Assembly: GCF_017329605.1 (NCBI RefSeq)
Contig: NZ_JAFMTY010000028.1
Span: forward strand, 1 to 33,919
Reading direction: 5' to 3'
From: Alicyclobacillus fructus
GTDB lineage: Bacteria > Bacillota > Bacilli > Alicyclobacillales > Alicyclobacillaceae
DNA length: 33,919 bases
The position numbers and the translations under genes are program-made. The notes under the pieces were generated by a model. That model was not told the origin of the DNA. It searched no databases and was given only the letters and a program-made list of their open reading frames with translations. Shown here piece after piece: positions 16,141 through 24,246 of the stretch (within the stretch, counting starts at the first letter, position 1; every line of letters starts with the position of its first letter).

Positions 16141-16763
16141 CGGTGCTCGTCGTCACCGCGCTCGGGTTTGAGCGCGCGGCGTTCGCCCACTTGGCGGGGC
16201 GCTCCGGATGGCGCGTCGCGTCGACGGGCGTCGGGCCCGCGCGCGCGGCCGACGGGCTTCAAAAGCTCATCCAGGCCGAGCGGCCCGAGCTCGTCATCGG
16301 CGCTGGCGTGTGCGGCGCGCTCGTGGCCGAACTTCGTCTGGGCCACCTCGTCCTGCCCTCGGAGGCGGTGACGCCGGAAGGCGAGCGGGAATCGCTCGCC
16401 TTGGATGAGAGGCTCTGCCATCTCGCCCAGCGCTTCGCCGACAGGTCGGGCGGCGCGGTCCGCATCGGCGATCGCATCGCCTCGGTCGCGCGCGTCGCCT
16501 CGACACCCGGCGAAAAGCGCGACCTGGCCCGGCAAGCGGGGGCTTCTGCGGTCGATCAGGAGACGTTCGCGTGGGCGCGCGTGGCGCGAAGCGCGGGCAT
16601 TCCGTTTTTGGCCGTGCGCGTGGTGTTGGACGAGGCCGACGAGCACCTTGTTTCATGGCGGCCGTCCACGTGGCTCGGGGCTCTGCGCCTGCCCGCAAGG
16701 GCGCTTCGCGCCCGGCGAACGCTTCGCGCTTTCGGGAGGGAATGGCCATGCTGGCGTTCGTGA
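16137..16763 (+). CDS. hpnG: HpnG-type nucleoside phosphorylase (adenosylhopane side-chain processing)
   Basis: A 208-residue member of the PNP/UDP phosphorylase family. Glycine-rich segments near the start and LVIGAGVCGAL are the phosphate/ribose-binding regions, and AVDQETFAWARVA carries the family's ribose-contacting Glu. HpnG releases adenine from adenosylhopane to give phosphoribosyl-hopane. The start is GTG 16137, which overlaps the hpnH stop (GTGA); the longer upstream frame runs inside hpnH. The 3' end overlaps hpnA by 16 bases. Sequence divergence in this family is high, so the assignment rests partly on its position between hpnH and hpnA. Confidence 0.85.
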   Translation: MTVLVVTALGFERAAFAHLAGRSGWRVASTGVGPARAADGLQKLIQAERPELVIGAGVCGALVAELRLGHLVLPSEAVTPEGERESLALDERLCHLAQRFADRSGGAVRIGDRIASVARVASTPGEKRDLARQAGASAVDQETFAWARVARSAGIPFLAVRVVLDEADEHLVSWRPSTWLGALRLPARALRARRTLRAFGREWPCWRS

Positions 16764-17737
16764 CCGGTGGATCCGGCTTTGTGGGCTATCACGTCGCCCG
16801 AGTGTTGGTCGAGCACGGACACCGCGTGCGCGCCTTGGTGCGCGATCCCGGCCGCGCCCCGCACCTGAAGGCGCTCGGCGTCGAGATGATCCAGGGCGAT
16901 CTCGCCACGGGCGACGGGCTTTTGGCCGGGATCGACGGCTGCGATGCCGTGTTTCACGTGGCGGCGCACTATTCGCTCGATCCGCGCGACGACGCGTTCA
17001 TGTACGCGGCGAATGTGGACGGAACCCGGCGCGTGTTGGAGGCGGTCCGGCAGGCGGGCGGCCCGCGGCTCGTCTACACGAGTTCCACGGCCGCCGTCAA
17101 GTTGCGCTCGGACGGGCGCCCATCGACCGAGGCGGACGGCTTCAACGATCCCGACCGCGTCGTCAGCACCTACAAGCGGACCAAGGTCCTCGCTGAGCGC
17201 CTGGTGATGGACGCGGCGGCTCTGGGGATGGACGTGGTCATCGTCAATCCGTCCACGCCCGTGGGGCCTTACGACGTGAAGCCGACGCCGACAGGGCGGA
17301 TTGTGCTGGACACGATGCGGGGCAAGATGCCCGGCTACGTGGAGACCGGCCTCAACCTGGTGGCGGTGGAGGATGTGGCTCTCGGCCACCTGCTCGCGTA
17401 TCAGCGCGGTCGCGCGGGGGAGCGGTACATCCTCGGCAACCGGAACATGCACTTCGGCGAGCTGGTGAAACTCATCGCGGAGCTCGCCGGACAGAAGCCC
17501 CCGCGGCTCAAGATTCCGTTTTTCGCGGCCATGGCGTACGCCGTGATCGACGAGCGGGTGCTGTCGCCACTTTTGAAGCGGCCCGCGCGGGCACCCGTGG
17601 CGGGCGTCAAGCTCGCGCGTGAACCCATGTACTTTGACGCGTCGAAGGCGGTGCGGGAGCTCGGACTGCCGCAGTCGCCCGTGGAAGACGCGCTGCTTCG
17701 CGCCATCGCGTGGTTTCGGAGCGTGAACATGGCCTGA
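16748..17737 (+). CDS. hpnA: Hopanoid-associated NAD-dependent sugar epimerase/dehydratase HpnA
   Basis: A 329-residue extended short-chain dehydrogenase. Rossmann motif TGGSGFVG at residues 6-13, VFHVAA near 68-73, VYTSS near 109-113 and the catalytic Y142-x3-K146. HpnA proteins are widespread in hopanoid operons; the exact reaction is not established, though modification of the side-chain sugar is the usual proposal. ATG 16748 is chosen over ATG 16742 because GGGAGGG (16734-16740) is seven bases from the former and only one from the latter. It precedes shc by 36 bases. Confidence 0.9.
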   Translation: MLAFVTGGSGFVGYHVARVLVEHGHRVRALVRDPGRAPHLKALGVEMIQGDLATGDGLLAGIDGCDAVFHVAAHYSLDPRDDAFMYAANVDGTRRVLEAVRQAGGPRLVYTSSTAAVKLRSDGRPSTEADGFNDPDRVVSTYKRTKVLAERLVMDAAALGMDVVIVNPSTPVGPYDVKPTPTGRIVLDTMRGKMPGYVETGLNLVAVEDVALGHLLAYQRGRAGERYILGNRNMHFGELVKLIAELAGQKPPRLKIPFFAAMAYAVIDERVLSPLLKRPARAPVAGVKLAREPMYFDASKAVRELGLPQSPVEDALLRAIAWFRSVNMA

Positions 17738-17773
17738 CGCGATGGCCATAACACGGTGAAAGGGGGAGGTCGG

Positions 17774-19669
17774 ATGGCTGAGCAGTTGGTGGAAGCGCCG
17801 GCCTACGCGCGGACGCTGGACCGCGCGGTGGAGTATCTCCTCTCCTGCCAAAAGGACGAAGGCTACTGGTGGGGGCCGCTTCTGAGCAACGTCACGATGG
17901 AAGCGGAATACGTCCTGTTGTGCCACATTCTCGATCGCGTCGATCGGGATCGCATGGAAAGGATCCGGCGCTACCTGTTGCACGAGCAGCGGGAAGACGG
18001 GACGTGGGCCCTGTATCCGGGCGGTCCGCCGGATCTCGACACGACCATCGAGGCCTACGTCGCGCTGAAATACATCGGGATGTCGCCGGACGAGGAGCCG
18101 ATGCAAAAGGCGCTCCGGTTCATCCAGAGCCAAGGCGGGATCGAGTCCTCGCGTGTCTTCACGAGGATGTGGCTGGCGCTCGTGGGGGAATATCCTTGGG
18201 AGAAGGTGCCGATGGTGCCGCCCGAGATCATGTTCCTCGGCAAGCGCGTGCCGCTCAACATCTACGAGTTCGGGTCGTGGGCCCGGGCCACGGTGGTGGC
18301 GCTCTCCATCGTGATGAGCCGCCAGCCGGTGTTTCCGCTGCCTGAGCACGCCCGGGTGCCGGAACTGTACGAGACCGACGTGCCTCCGCGGCGCAGGGGC
18401 GCCAAGGGCGGCGGCGGGCGCGTGTTCGACGCGCTGGATCGCGCTTTGCACTGGTATCAGAAGCTCTCGGTGCATCCCTTCCGCCGCGCGGCCGAAATCC
18501 GAGCCTTGGATTGGCTCCTCGAGCGCCAGGCCGGAGACGGGAGCTGGGGCGGCATCCAACCGCCGTGGTTCTACGCGCTCATCGCGCTCAAGATCCTCGG
18601 CATGACGGATCACCCCGCGTTCATCAAGGGCTGGGAAGGTCTCGAACTCTACGGCGTCGATCTCGACTACGGCGGCTGGATGTTTCAGGCGTCCATCTCG
18701 CCGGTCTGGGACACCGGCCTCACCGTGCTCGCGCTCCGCGCAGCGGGGCTCCCTGCCGATCACGACCAGCTGGTCAAGGCGGGCGAGTGGCTCTTGGAGA
18801 GGCAGATCACCGTCCCCGGCGACTGGGCGGTCAAGCGTCCCAACCTCAAGCCGGGCGGCTTTGCGTTCCAGTTCGACAACGTATATTACCCGGACGTGGA
18901 CGACACGGCGGTCGTCGTCTGGGCGCTCAACAGCCTGCGCTTGCCCGACGAGCGCCGCAGGCGCGAAGCCATGACGAAGGGCTTCCGCTGGATCGTCGGC
19001 ATGCAGAGTTCCAACGGCGGGTGGGGCGCGTACGACGTCGACAACACGAGCGACCTGCCGAACCACATTCCGTTCTGCGACTTTGGCGAAGTCACGGATC
19101 CGCCGTCGGAGGACGTCACGGCCCACGTGCTCGAGTGCTTCGGAAGCTTTGGTTACGACGACGCGTGGAAGGTCATTCAGCGCGCGGTCGAGTACCTTAA
19201 GCGCGAGCAGAAGCCGGACGGCAGTTGGTTTGGCCGCTGGGGCGTGAATTACCTATACGGCACCGGCGCGGTGGTGCCGGCGCTGAAGGCGGTCGGGATC
19301 GACATGCGCGAGCCTTTCATTCAGAAGGCGCTCGACTGGATCGAGCGGCATCAGAACCCGGACGGCGGTTGGGGCGAAGACTGCCGGTCGTACGAAGATC
19401 CGTCCTACGCGGGCAAGGGGCCGAGCACGCCTTCGCAGACGGCGTGGGCGCTCATGGCGCTCATCGCGGGCGGTCGAGCGGAATCCGATGCGGTGCGGCG
19501 CGGCGTGCAATACCTCGTCGAAACGCAGCGCCCAGACGGCGGCTGGGATGAGCCGTACTACACCGGCACCGGCTTCCCGGGCGACTTCTATCTCGGCTAC
19601 ACGATGTACCGCCACGTGTTTCCGACGCTCGCGCTCGGGCGTTACAAGCAGGCTGTCGAACGCAGGTGA
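17774..19669 (+). CDS. shc: Squalene-hopene cyclase
   Basis: A 631-residue monotopic membrane enzyme that cyclises squalene to hopene and hopanol. The catalytic DxDD motif is DVDDTA (D374, D376, D377 in the standard A. acidocaldarius numbering, which fits since the length is the same). Multiple QW repeats are visible, such as QAGDGSWGG, QKPDGSWFG, QNPDGGWGE and QRPDGGWDE. By memory it differs from the A. acidocaldarius enzyme at only a few scattered positions. ATG 17774 follows GGGGGAGG; an in-frame upstream start at 17756 is unsupported. It is followed by hpnC with overlapping start possibilities, so the operon continues. Confidence 0.98.
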   Translation: MAEQLVEAPAYARTLDRAVEYLLSCQKDEGYWWGPLLSNVTMEAEYVLLCHILDRVDRDRMERIRRYLLHEQREDGTWALYPGGPPDLDTTIEAYVALKYIGMSPDEEPMQKALRFIQSQGGIESSRVFTRMWLALVGEYPWEKVPMVPPEIMFLGKRVPLNIYEFGSWARATVVALSIVMSRQPVFPLPEHARVPELYETDVPPRRRGAKGGGGRVFDALDRALHWYQKLSVHPFRRAAEIRALDWLLERQAGDGSWGGIQPPWFYALIALKILGMTDHPAFIKGWEGLELYGVDLDYGGWMFQASISPVWDTGLTVLALRAAGLPADHDQLVKAGEWLLERQITVPGDWAVKRPNLKPGGFAFQFDNVYYPDVDDTAVVVWALNSLRLPDERRRREAMTKGFRWIVGMQSSNGGWGAYDVDNTSDLPNHIPFCDFGEVTDPPSEDVTAHVLECFGSFGYDDAWKVIQRAVEYLKREQKPDGSWFGRWGVNYLYGTGAVVPALKAVGIDMREPFIQKALDWIERHQNPDGGWGEDCRSYEDPSYAGKGPSTPSQTAWALMALIAGGRAESDAVRRGVQYLVETQRPDGGWDEPYYTGTGFPGDFYLGYTMYRHVFPTLALGRYKQAVERR

Positions 19670-19677
19670 GACGTGCG

Positions 19678-20553
19678 ATGGGAACTGTGCCAGTCGAGCT
19701 CCGGGGCGACTTCGAGGTTTGCCGCCAGCTCACGCGGAGCCACTACGAAAACTTCTCGGTCGTGTCGCTGTTCGTGCCGCGCCATCTTCGTCCGCACTTT
19801 TATTCGATTTATGCCTTTTGCCGCGGCGTGGACGATCTCGGCGACGAATATCCGGGAGATCGCATGGCGGCGCTCGATGCCTACGAGCAAGAGCTCAGGC
19901 GCGCGTTCGCGGGCGAGGCCACCACGCCCGCGTTCCGCGCGCTTCAGTTCACCATCCGCGCCTGCAACCTGCCGATGGAGCCGTTTCTTCGGCTCATCGA
20001 GGCCAATCGGCGCGATCAGCAAAAGCACACCTACGAAACCTGGGACGAGCTTCGCGACTACTGCCGATACTCTGCCGATCCCGTCGGCAGGCTCGTGCTC
20101 GGCGTCTTCGGCTGCCTCGACGAGGAGCGCGCGCGCTTGTCGGACGCCACCTGCACGGCGCTGCAGATCGCCAATCACATGCAGGACATCGAGCGCGATC
20201 TCGCCCTCGGCCGGATCTACGTTCCTCGCGCCGATCTGGAGCGCTTTGGCGCCAGCCTCGACGACATTCGCGCCCGCCGAGCGACGGACGGCGTGCGCAG
20301 GGCGGTCGAGCTCGAAGTGGATCGCGCCCAGGCGCTGTTCGACGAGGGCCGCGGGCTGGAGGCGCTCGTGCCGCCGCGCCTCGCGCGCCAGCTCAAGCTG
20401 TACCGCCTCGGCGGGGAAGCGATTCTCGCGGCCATTCGCCGCCAGGGCTGCAATCCGTTTGCCGGCAGACCCGTGGTCTCGGGCAGGCAGAAGCTCCGCA
20501 TCGCGCTCTCGGTGCTCGCTTTTGGCGCGAAAGACGAGGGAGGGTCGGCATGA
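19678..20553 (+). CDS. hpnC: Hydroxysqualene synthase HpnC
   Basis: A 291-residue trans-isoprenyl synthase-fold protein. Two Asp-rich regions are present: D52-D-L-G-D56-E and N166-H-M-Q-D170-I-E-R-D174. The start YENFSVVSLFVPRHLRPHFYSIYAFCRGVDD is typical of HpnC (ENFPV-like) rather than HpnD. HpnC converts presqualene diphosphate to hydroxysqualene. ATG 19678 is preferred, with AGGTGAGA upstream; a GTG at 19666 overlapping the shc stop is an alternative. Its stop overlaps the hpnD start (ATGA), indicating translational coupling with the enzyme that makes its substrate. Confidence 0.93.
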   Translation: MGTVPVELRGDFEVCRQLTRSHYENFSVVSLFVPRHLRPHFYSIYAFCRGVDDLGDEYPGDRMAALDAYEQELRRAFAGEATTPAFRALQFTIRACNLPMEPFLRLIEANRRDQQKHTYETWDELRDYCRYSADPVGRLVLGVFGCLDEERARLSDATCTALQIANHMQDIERDLALGRIYVPRADLERFGASLDDIRARRATDGVRRAVELEVDRAQALFDEGRGLEALVPPRLARQLKLYRLGGEAILAAIRRQGCNPFAGRPVVSGRQKLRIALSVLAFGAKDEGGSA

Positions 20554-21419
20554 ATCTGGATCAGGCCTACGAATACTGCGCGCGGCGCACGCGCGAAGCC
20601 GGCAGTTCCTTTTACTACGGCATGCGCATGCTGCCGCCCGCCAAGCGCCGCGCCATGTACGCCATCTACGCCTGGAGCCGGCTCTGCGACGACGCCGTCG
20701 ACGATCACACCGGCGCCGATGCCGCCTCTCACCTCGCGACCGCCGAGCGGATCTACCAGGACGCGTACGGCGACGACTATCGAACATCGCCTCATCCTGT
20801 CGTGCTGGCACTGGGAGACGCCGTGCGGCGGTACGGCATCCCTGCGGAGCCGTTCGCCCACCTCATCCGCGGCATGCGCGTCGACATGGCGCCCGTCCGC
20901 CTCAAATCGCTGGCCGATCTCGACGCCTACTGCGACGACGTCGCCGGCACCGTGGGGCTGATGTGCGTCCACATCTTTGGCTTTCGCGATCCGCGCGCTC
21001 TCAATCTCGCGCTCGACATGGGCCGGGCGCTGCAAATCACCAACATCCTGCGCGATCTCGGCGAAGACCTCGCGCGCGATCGCGTCTATCTCCCCGAGGA
21101 GGAGATGGAGCGGTTCGGCTACTCCTTGGCCGACCTCGCGGCGCGCCGCATGACGCCTGCCTTCTTCGCGCTCATGCGGGCGCAGGCGGAACGCGCGAAG
21201 GCGTACTACGCCCGCGCCGCGGAACTGTTTTCACTCGTCGAGCCGGACAGCCTGCGCTGCCTCAGCATGTTGTACATCATGTACAGGCGGCTGCTCGACA
21301 AGATCGAAGCGCGCGGCTTCCGCGTGTTCGACGAGCGCATTTCGCTCACCGGATCGCAGAAATTACGGCTCGTGTGGGGGGTCCTATGGAACAGGCGAGC
21401 GATCGGATCATCGTCGTAG
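20550..21419 (+). CDS. hpnD: Presqualene diphosphate synthase HpnD
   Basis: A 289-residue squalene/phytoene-synthase family enzyme. Asp-rich motifs are D47-D-A-V-D51-D52 and N166-I-L-R-D169-L-G-E-D-x-A-R-D, followed by the RVYLPEEEMERFG signature. It condenses two farnesyl diphosphates to presqualene diphosphate. ATG 20550 overlaps the hpnC stop by four bases and has GAGGGAGGG upstream. The C-terminal end overlaps the start of hpnE by 34 bases, so the three squalene genes are tightly coupled. Confidence 0.93.
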   Translation: MNLDQAYEYCARRTREAGSSFYYGMRMLPPAKRRAMYAIYAWSRLCDDAVDDHTGADAASHLATAERIYQDAYGDDYRTSPHPVVLALGDAVRRYGIPAEPFAHLIRGMRVDMAPVRLKSLADLDAYCDDVAGTVGLMCVHIFGFRDPRALNLALDMGRALQITNILRDLGEDLARDRVYLPEEEMERFGYSLADLAARRMTPAFFALMRAQAERAKAYYARAAELFSLVEPDSLRCLSMLYIMYRRLLDKIEARGFRVFDERISLTGSQKLRLVWGVLWNRRAIGSSS

Positions 21420-22729
21420 GCGCGGGCTTCGCCGGGCTTGGCGCTGTGCACCGCCTGCTCGAAGCCGGTGTTCCGGGCGAACGCATTCTCCTGCTGGAGC
21501 GCGCGCCGCACGTGGGCGGCCGCGCCTTTTCCTTTGTGGATCGGGAGTCGGGCCACGTCCTGGACAACGGTCAGCACGTGCTGCTCGGCTGTTGCACGGC
21601 CTTCATGCGCCTCTTGAACCGGCTCACCCGCCGGCCGGGCGTCCGCTTCCAACCGCTCCTGTCCATCCCGGTGTACGCCGGCGGGCGCTGGAGCGCCATT
21701 GAAAGCCGGCGCCTGCCCGGCCCTCTTCATCTGCTTCCGTCGCTGCTCCAGTATCGCCACGTGTCGCTCGACGGACGGCTCCGCATCGCGCGGGCCGCAC
21801 TTGCCATGCTCGCCGCTCGACCCGGCCAGCTCGACGCGCTGTCGTTCCGCGCTTTTCTCGAGCGCCACGGGCAGACGGACGAGGTCATCCGCCTTGTCTG
21901 GGATCTCGTCGGCACCGCCATTCTGAACGGTCATGCCGACGACGTGTCCGCGGGCCTTGCCGTGGAGGCCTTCCAGATGGGCTTCCTGAATGGCCCCGAG
22001 CCAAGCCGCCTGGGGCTCTTCACGCGCCCCCTCGGCGATCTCGCCGCGGAAGCGGTCGAAGCGCTGAAGGAGCGTGGGGTCGAGTGCCGGCGCGGCCGCG
22101 CGGTGGCGCTTGACGTGGGCCCAAGCGGCGCGATGGGCGTGCGGCTCGCGGACGGATCGGCCCTTCCGGCGCGTGGCGTCATCCTCGCGGTGCCTCACGA
22201 TCAGGCGCGGATCCTCCTGCCCAAAGGCGCCCTCGCCTCGGCAGAACCGCTGTTTCGCATGCGCTGGAGCCCGATTCTGAACGTGTATCTCGAGTATCCG
22301 CGCGCCGCGATGGAGGCGGACGTTGCCGCCTCGTTCGCGATGGGCGGGATGTTTGTCTTCAACCGCGGGAGGCTCTTGGGAGATGCCGATCTCGACGGCC
22401 GGCTGTTGTCCATCTCCATCTCGGCTGCCGACGCGTATCGCTCGTGGGGGGCGGACGAGATCGCGCGGCAGGTGGAGACGGCGCTTGCCGAGATGTTTCC
22501 CGTCGCGCGAGAAGTGCCGGCCGTTTGGCGCAAGGTGGTCTGGCAGCCGAAGGCAACGTTTCTGGCGGAACCGGGGATGGGCCCCGCTCGCCCAGGCGTT
22601 CGCACGCGCGTCGCGGGGCTGTATGTGGCCGGGGACTGGGTGGACACGGGTTGGCCCGCCTGTCTGGAAGGCGCCGTGCGAAGCGGGGAAATGGCGGCCG
22701 CGGCCCTGTGCGAGGACGGATGGGCGTAG
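21386..22729 (+). CDS. hpnE: Hydroxysqualene reductase HpnE (FAD-dependent amine-oxidase-type)
   Basis: A 447-residue flavoprotein. The dinucleotide-binding motif VGAGFAGLGA is at residues 11-20, followed by LLERAPHVGGRAFSF, and the C-terminal FAD-binding stretch is GDWVDTGWPACLEGAVRSG, as in phytoene desaturase-like enzymes. HpnE reduces hydroxysqualene to squalene, the substrate of the shc product encoded upstream. ATG 21386 lies inside the end of hpnD and has GGGGGG six bases before it. It is the last gene of the hopanoid cluster. Confidence 0.93.
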   Translation: MEQASDRIIVVGAGFAGLGAVHRLLEAGVPGERILLLERAPHVGGRAFSFVDRESGHVLDNGQHVLLGCCTAFMRLLNRLTRRPGVRFQPLLSIPVYAGGRWSAIESRRLPGPLHLLPSLLQYRHVSLDGRLRIARAALAMLAARPGQLDALSFRAFLERHGQTDEVIRLVWDLVGTAILNGHADDVSAGLAVEAFQMGFLNGPEPSRLGLFTRPLGDLAAEAVEALKERGVECRRGRAVALDVGPSGAMGVRLADGSALPARGVILAVPHDQARILLPKGALASAEPLFRMRWSPILNVYLEYPRAAMEADVAASFAMGGMFVFNRGRLLGDADLDGRLLSISISAADAYRSWGADEIARQVETALAEMFPVAREVPAVWRKVVWQPKATFLAEPGMGPARPGVRTRVAGLYVAGDWVDTGWPACLEGAVRSGEMAAAALCEDGWA

Positions 22730-22849
22730 AGGCCCGGCCCGTGAGCTTCCGGCGTCCCGCGGCTGCGCGCTGGTTTCGATGCGGTTTCAAGGTTTGGGAA
22801 GCATACTAAGCGCAGAAAAGGTCAAGACCTGGATAAAGGGTGATCCTGC

Positions 22850-24154
22850 ATGCGCTTTTATCGTCCGCGCTCTGACAGCGGATTCTTCTACGAACCCGGT
22901 GGCACGCTGCGCTGGATTGTCACGGTGGTGGTGTCGGCGCTCGTCGGCGCCGGTGCGACGCTGGGCGTGATCGCCGCCACGCGCAACGAGAGCTTGTCGC
23001 TCAACACCACCAACACGTCCACGCCGCCCGCTTCGACCACCAAGCCGATGTCGGTGAACGTGAACATCAACGACGACATCACGCAGGTCGTGAAAAAGGT
23101 GGAGCCGGACGTGGTGGCGGTGGTGAACTACACCACGACGAGCAACTTCTTTACGCAACAGTCCCAGACGCAGGAGTCCGACATTGGCTCCGGCGTGTAC
23201 TTCTACAAGAGCGGCGACAACGCCTATATCGTCACGAACAACCACGTGGTGCAGGGCGGATCGAAGGTACAAATCGTCCTCATGACCAACAAGCGCGTCA
23301 ACGCGACGGTGGTCGGGACGGATCCTTACACGGATCTCGCCGTCCTGCGCGTGCCCGCGTCCACGTTTCCCGGAATTCAGCCGGCCCAGTTCGCCAATTC
23401 GGACGATATCCAGGTGGGTGAACCCGCGATTGCGATTGGGACGCCGATGGGACTCGACTTCGCCGACACGGTGACGGCCGGGATCATCAGCGGCGATCAG
23501 CGCATGATGCCGGTGGAAGATCCGACATCGGATGCGGTGCTCGACTATCAGCCCGTGATCCAGACGGACGCAGCGATTAACCCCGGCAACAGCGGCGGAC
23601 CGCTGCTGAACGCCGCCGGACAGGTGGTGGGCATCAACTGTAGCAAGATCGTGGCGCAAAACTTTGAGGGCATGGGTTTCGCCATTCCGTCGAACGAAGT
23701 GTTGAACATCGCCTTCCAGATCATCAAGACGGGGCACGCGGTCCATCCGGCGCTCGGCATCGAGGGGATCGACCTGTCGAGCATTCCCAGCGGGTATCTG
23801 CCGAACAACATTCCGGTCGACTACGGCGTGTACATCGAGTCGGTGGATTCGGCGAACGCGAAGCGCGCGGGCCTTGAGCAGGGCGACGTGATCATCGCGC
23901 TGAATGGGAAAACGGTGCAGTCCATCGCGGATCTCCGCACCGAGTTGTTCACGCTGAAACCGGGGCAGACGGTGCCGATTGTCGTGTATCGCGGGGATCG
24001 GAAACTCACGCTTCAGATCAAGATTGGCGAAGAGCAGTCGCCCAACACGACGGAGAGCGGCAGTTCGAATCAGTCTTCGCAGAACCCGTTCTCCTCGGGC
24101 GGAGGCAGTATCTTCCCGAATCCCTTCAACTCCACGAATCCGTTTGGCGATTGA
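22850..24154 (+). CDS. htrA: HtrA/DegP-type serine protease, membrane-anchored
   Basis: A 434-residue protein. Cytoplasmic residues 1-20, a transmembrane anchor (about 21-43), a Thr/Ser-rich linker, a trypsin-like protease domain with H132, D162 and S248 (NNHVV, DPYTDLAV, GNSGGPL), then a PDZ domain from about 295 and a disordered Ser/Asn tail. It degrades misfolded exported proteins at the outer face of the membrane. ATG 22850 follows AAGGGTGAT. The 120-bp gap after hpnE contains CATACTA (22802-22808), which recalls a sigma-G -10, but no matching -35 is present. A terminator follows directly. Confidence 0.95.
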   Translation: MRFYRPRSDSGFFYEPGGTLRWIVTVVVSALVGAGATLGVIAATRNESLSLNTTNTSTPPASTTKPMSVNVNINDDITQVVKKVEPDVVAVVNYTTTSNFFTQQSQTQESDIGSGVYFYKSGDNAYIVTNNHVVQGGSKVQIVLMTNKRVNATVVGTDPYTDLAVLRVPASTFPGIQPAQFANSDDIQVGEPAIAIGTPMGLDFADTVTAGIISGDQRMMPVEDPTSDAVLDYQPVIQTDAAINPGNSGGPLLNAAGQVVGINCSKIVAQNFEGMGFAIPSNEVLNIAFQIIKTGHAVHPALGIEGIDLSSIPSGYLPNNIPVDYGVYIESVDSANAKRAGLEQGDVIIALNGKTVQSIADLRTELFTLKPGQTVPIVVYRGDRKLTLQIKIGEEQSPNTTESGSSNQSSQNPFSSGGGSIFPNPFNSTNPFGD

Positions 24155-24167
24155 ACGTGGCTTGGCG

Positions 24168-24195
24168 GCCGGGAGCGAGGCTCCCGGCTTTCGTT
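24168..24195 (+). terminator. Intrinsic terminator after the HtrA protease gene
   Basis: The perfect 9-bp stem GCCGGGAGC / GCTCCCGGC with a GAG loop is followed by TTTCGTTT. It isolates the protease gene from the germination operon. Confidence 0.85.
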
Positions 24196-24198
24196 TGG

Positions 24199-24228
24199 GC
24201 ATGATATGGTGGATTGTTCCATAAAATA
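24199..24228 (+). promoter_or_regulatory. Possible sigma-G-like promoter of the germination operon
   Basis: GCATGA (from 24199) and CATAAAATA (24220-24228) are spaced roughly as forespore sigma-G elements are. The match is partial. It is the only promoter-like sequence in the 50 bases between the terminator and the gerA ribosome site. Ger operons in Bacillus are sigma-G controlled, so the role is inferred mainly from context. Confidence 0.35.
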
Positions 24229-24246
24229 ATTCAGGAGGTGATGGAG

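Noticed and set aside
16556-19126. An 856-residue minus-strand open frame opposite the hpn genes
   Set aside because: Antisense shadow of high-GC coding sequence. The opposite strand has certain genes (hpnG, hpnA, shc), and the antisense product has no recognisable motifs.
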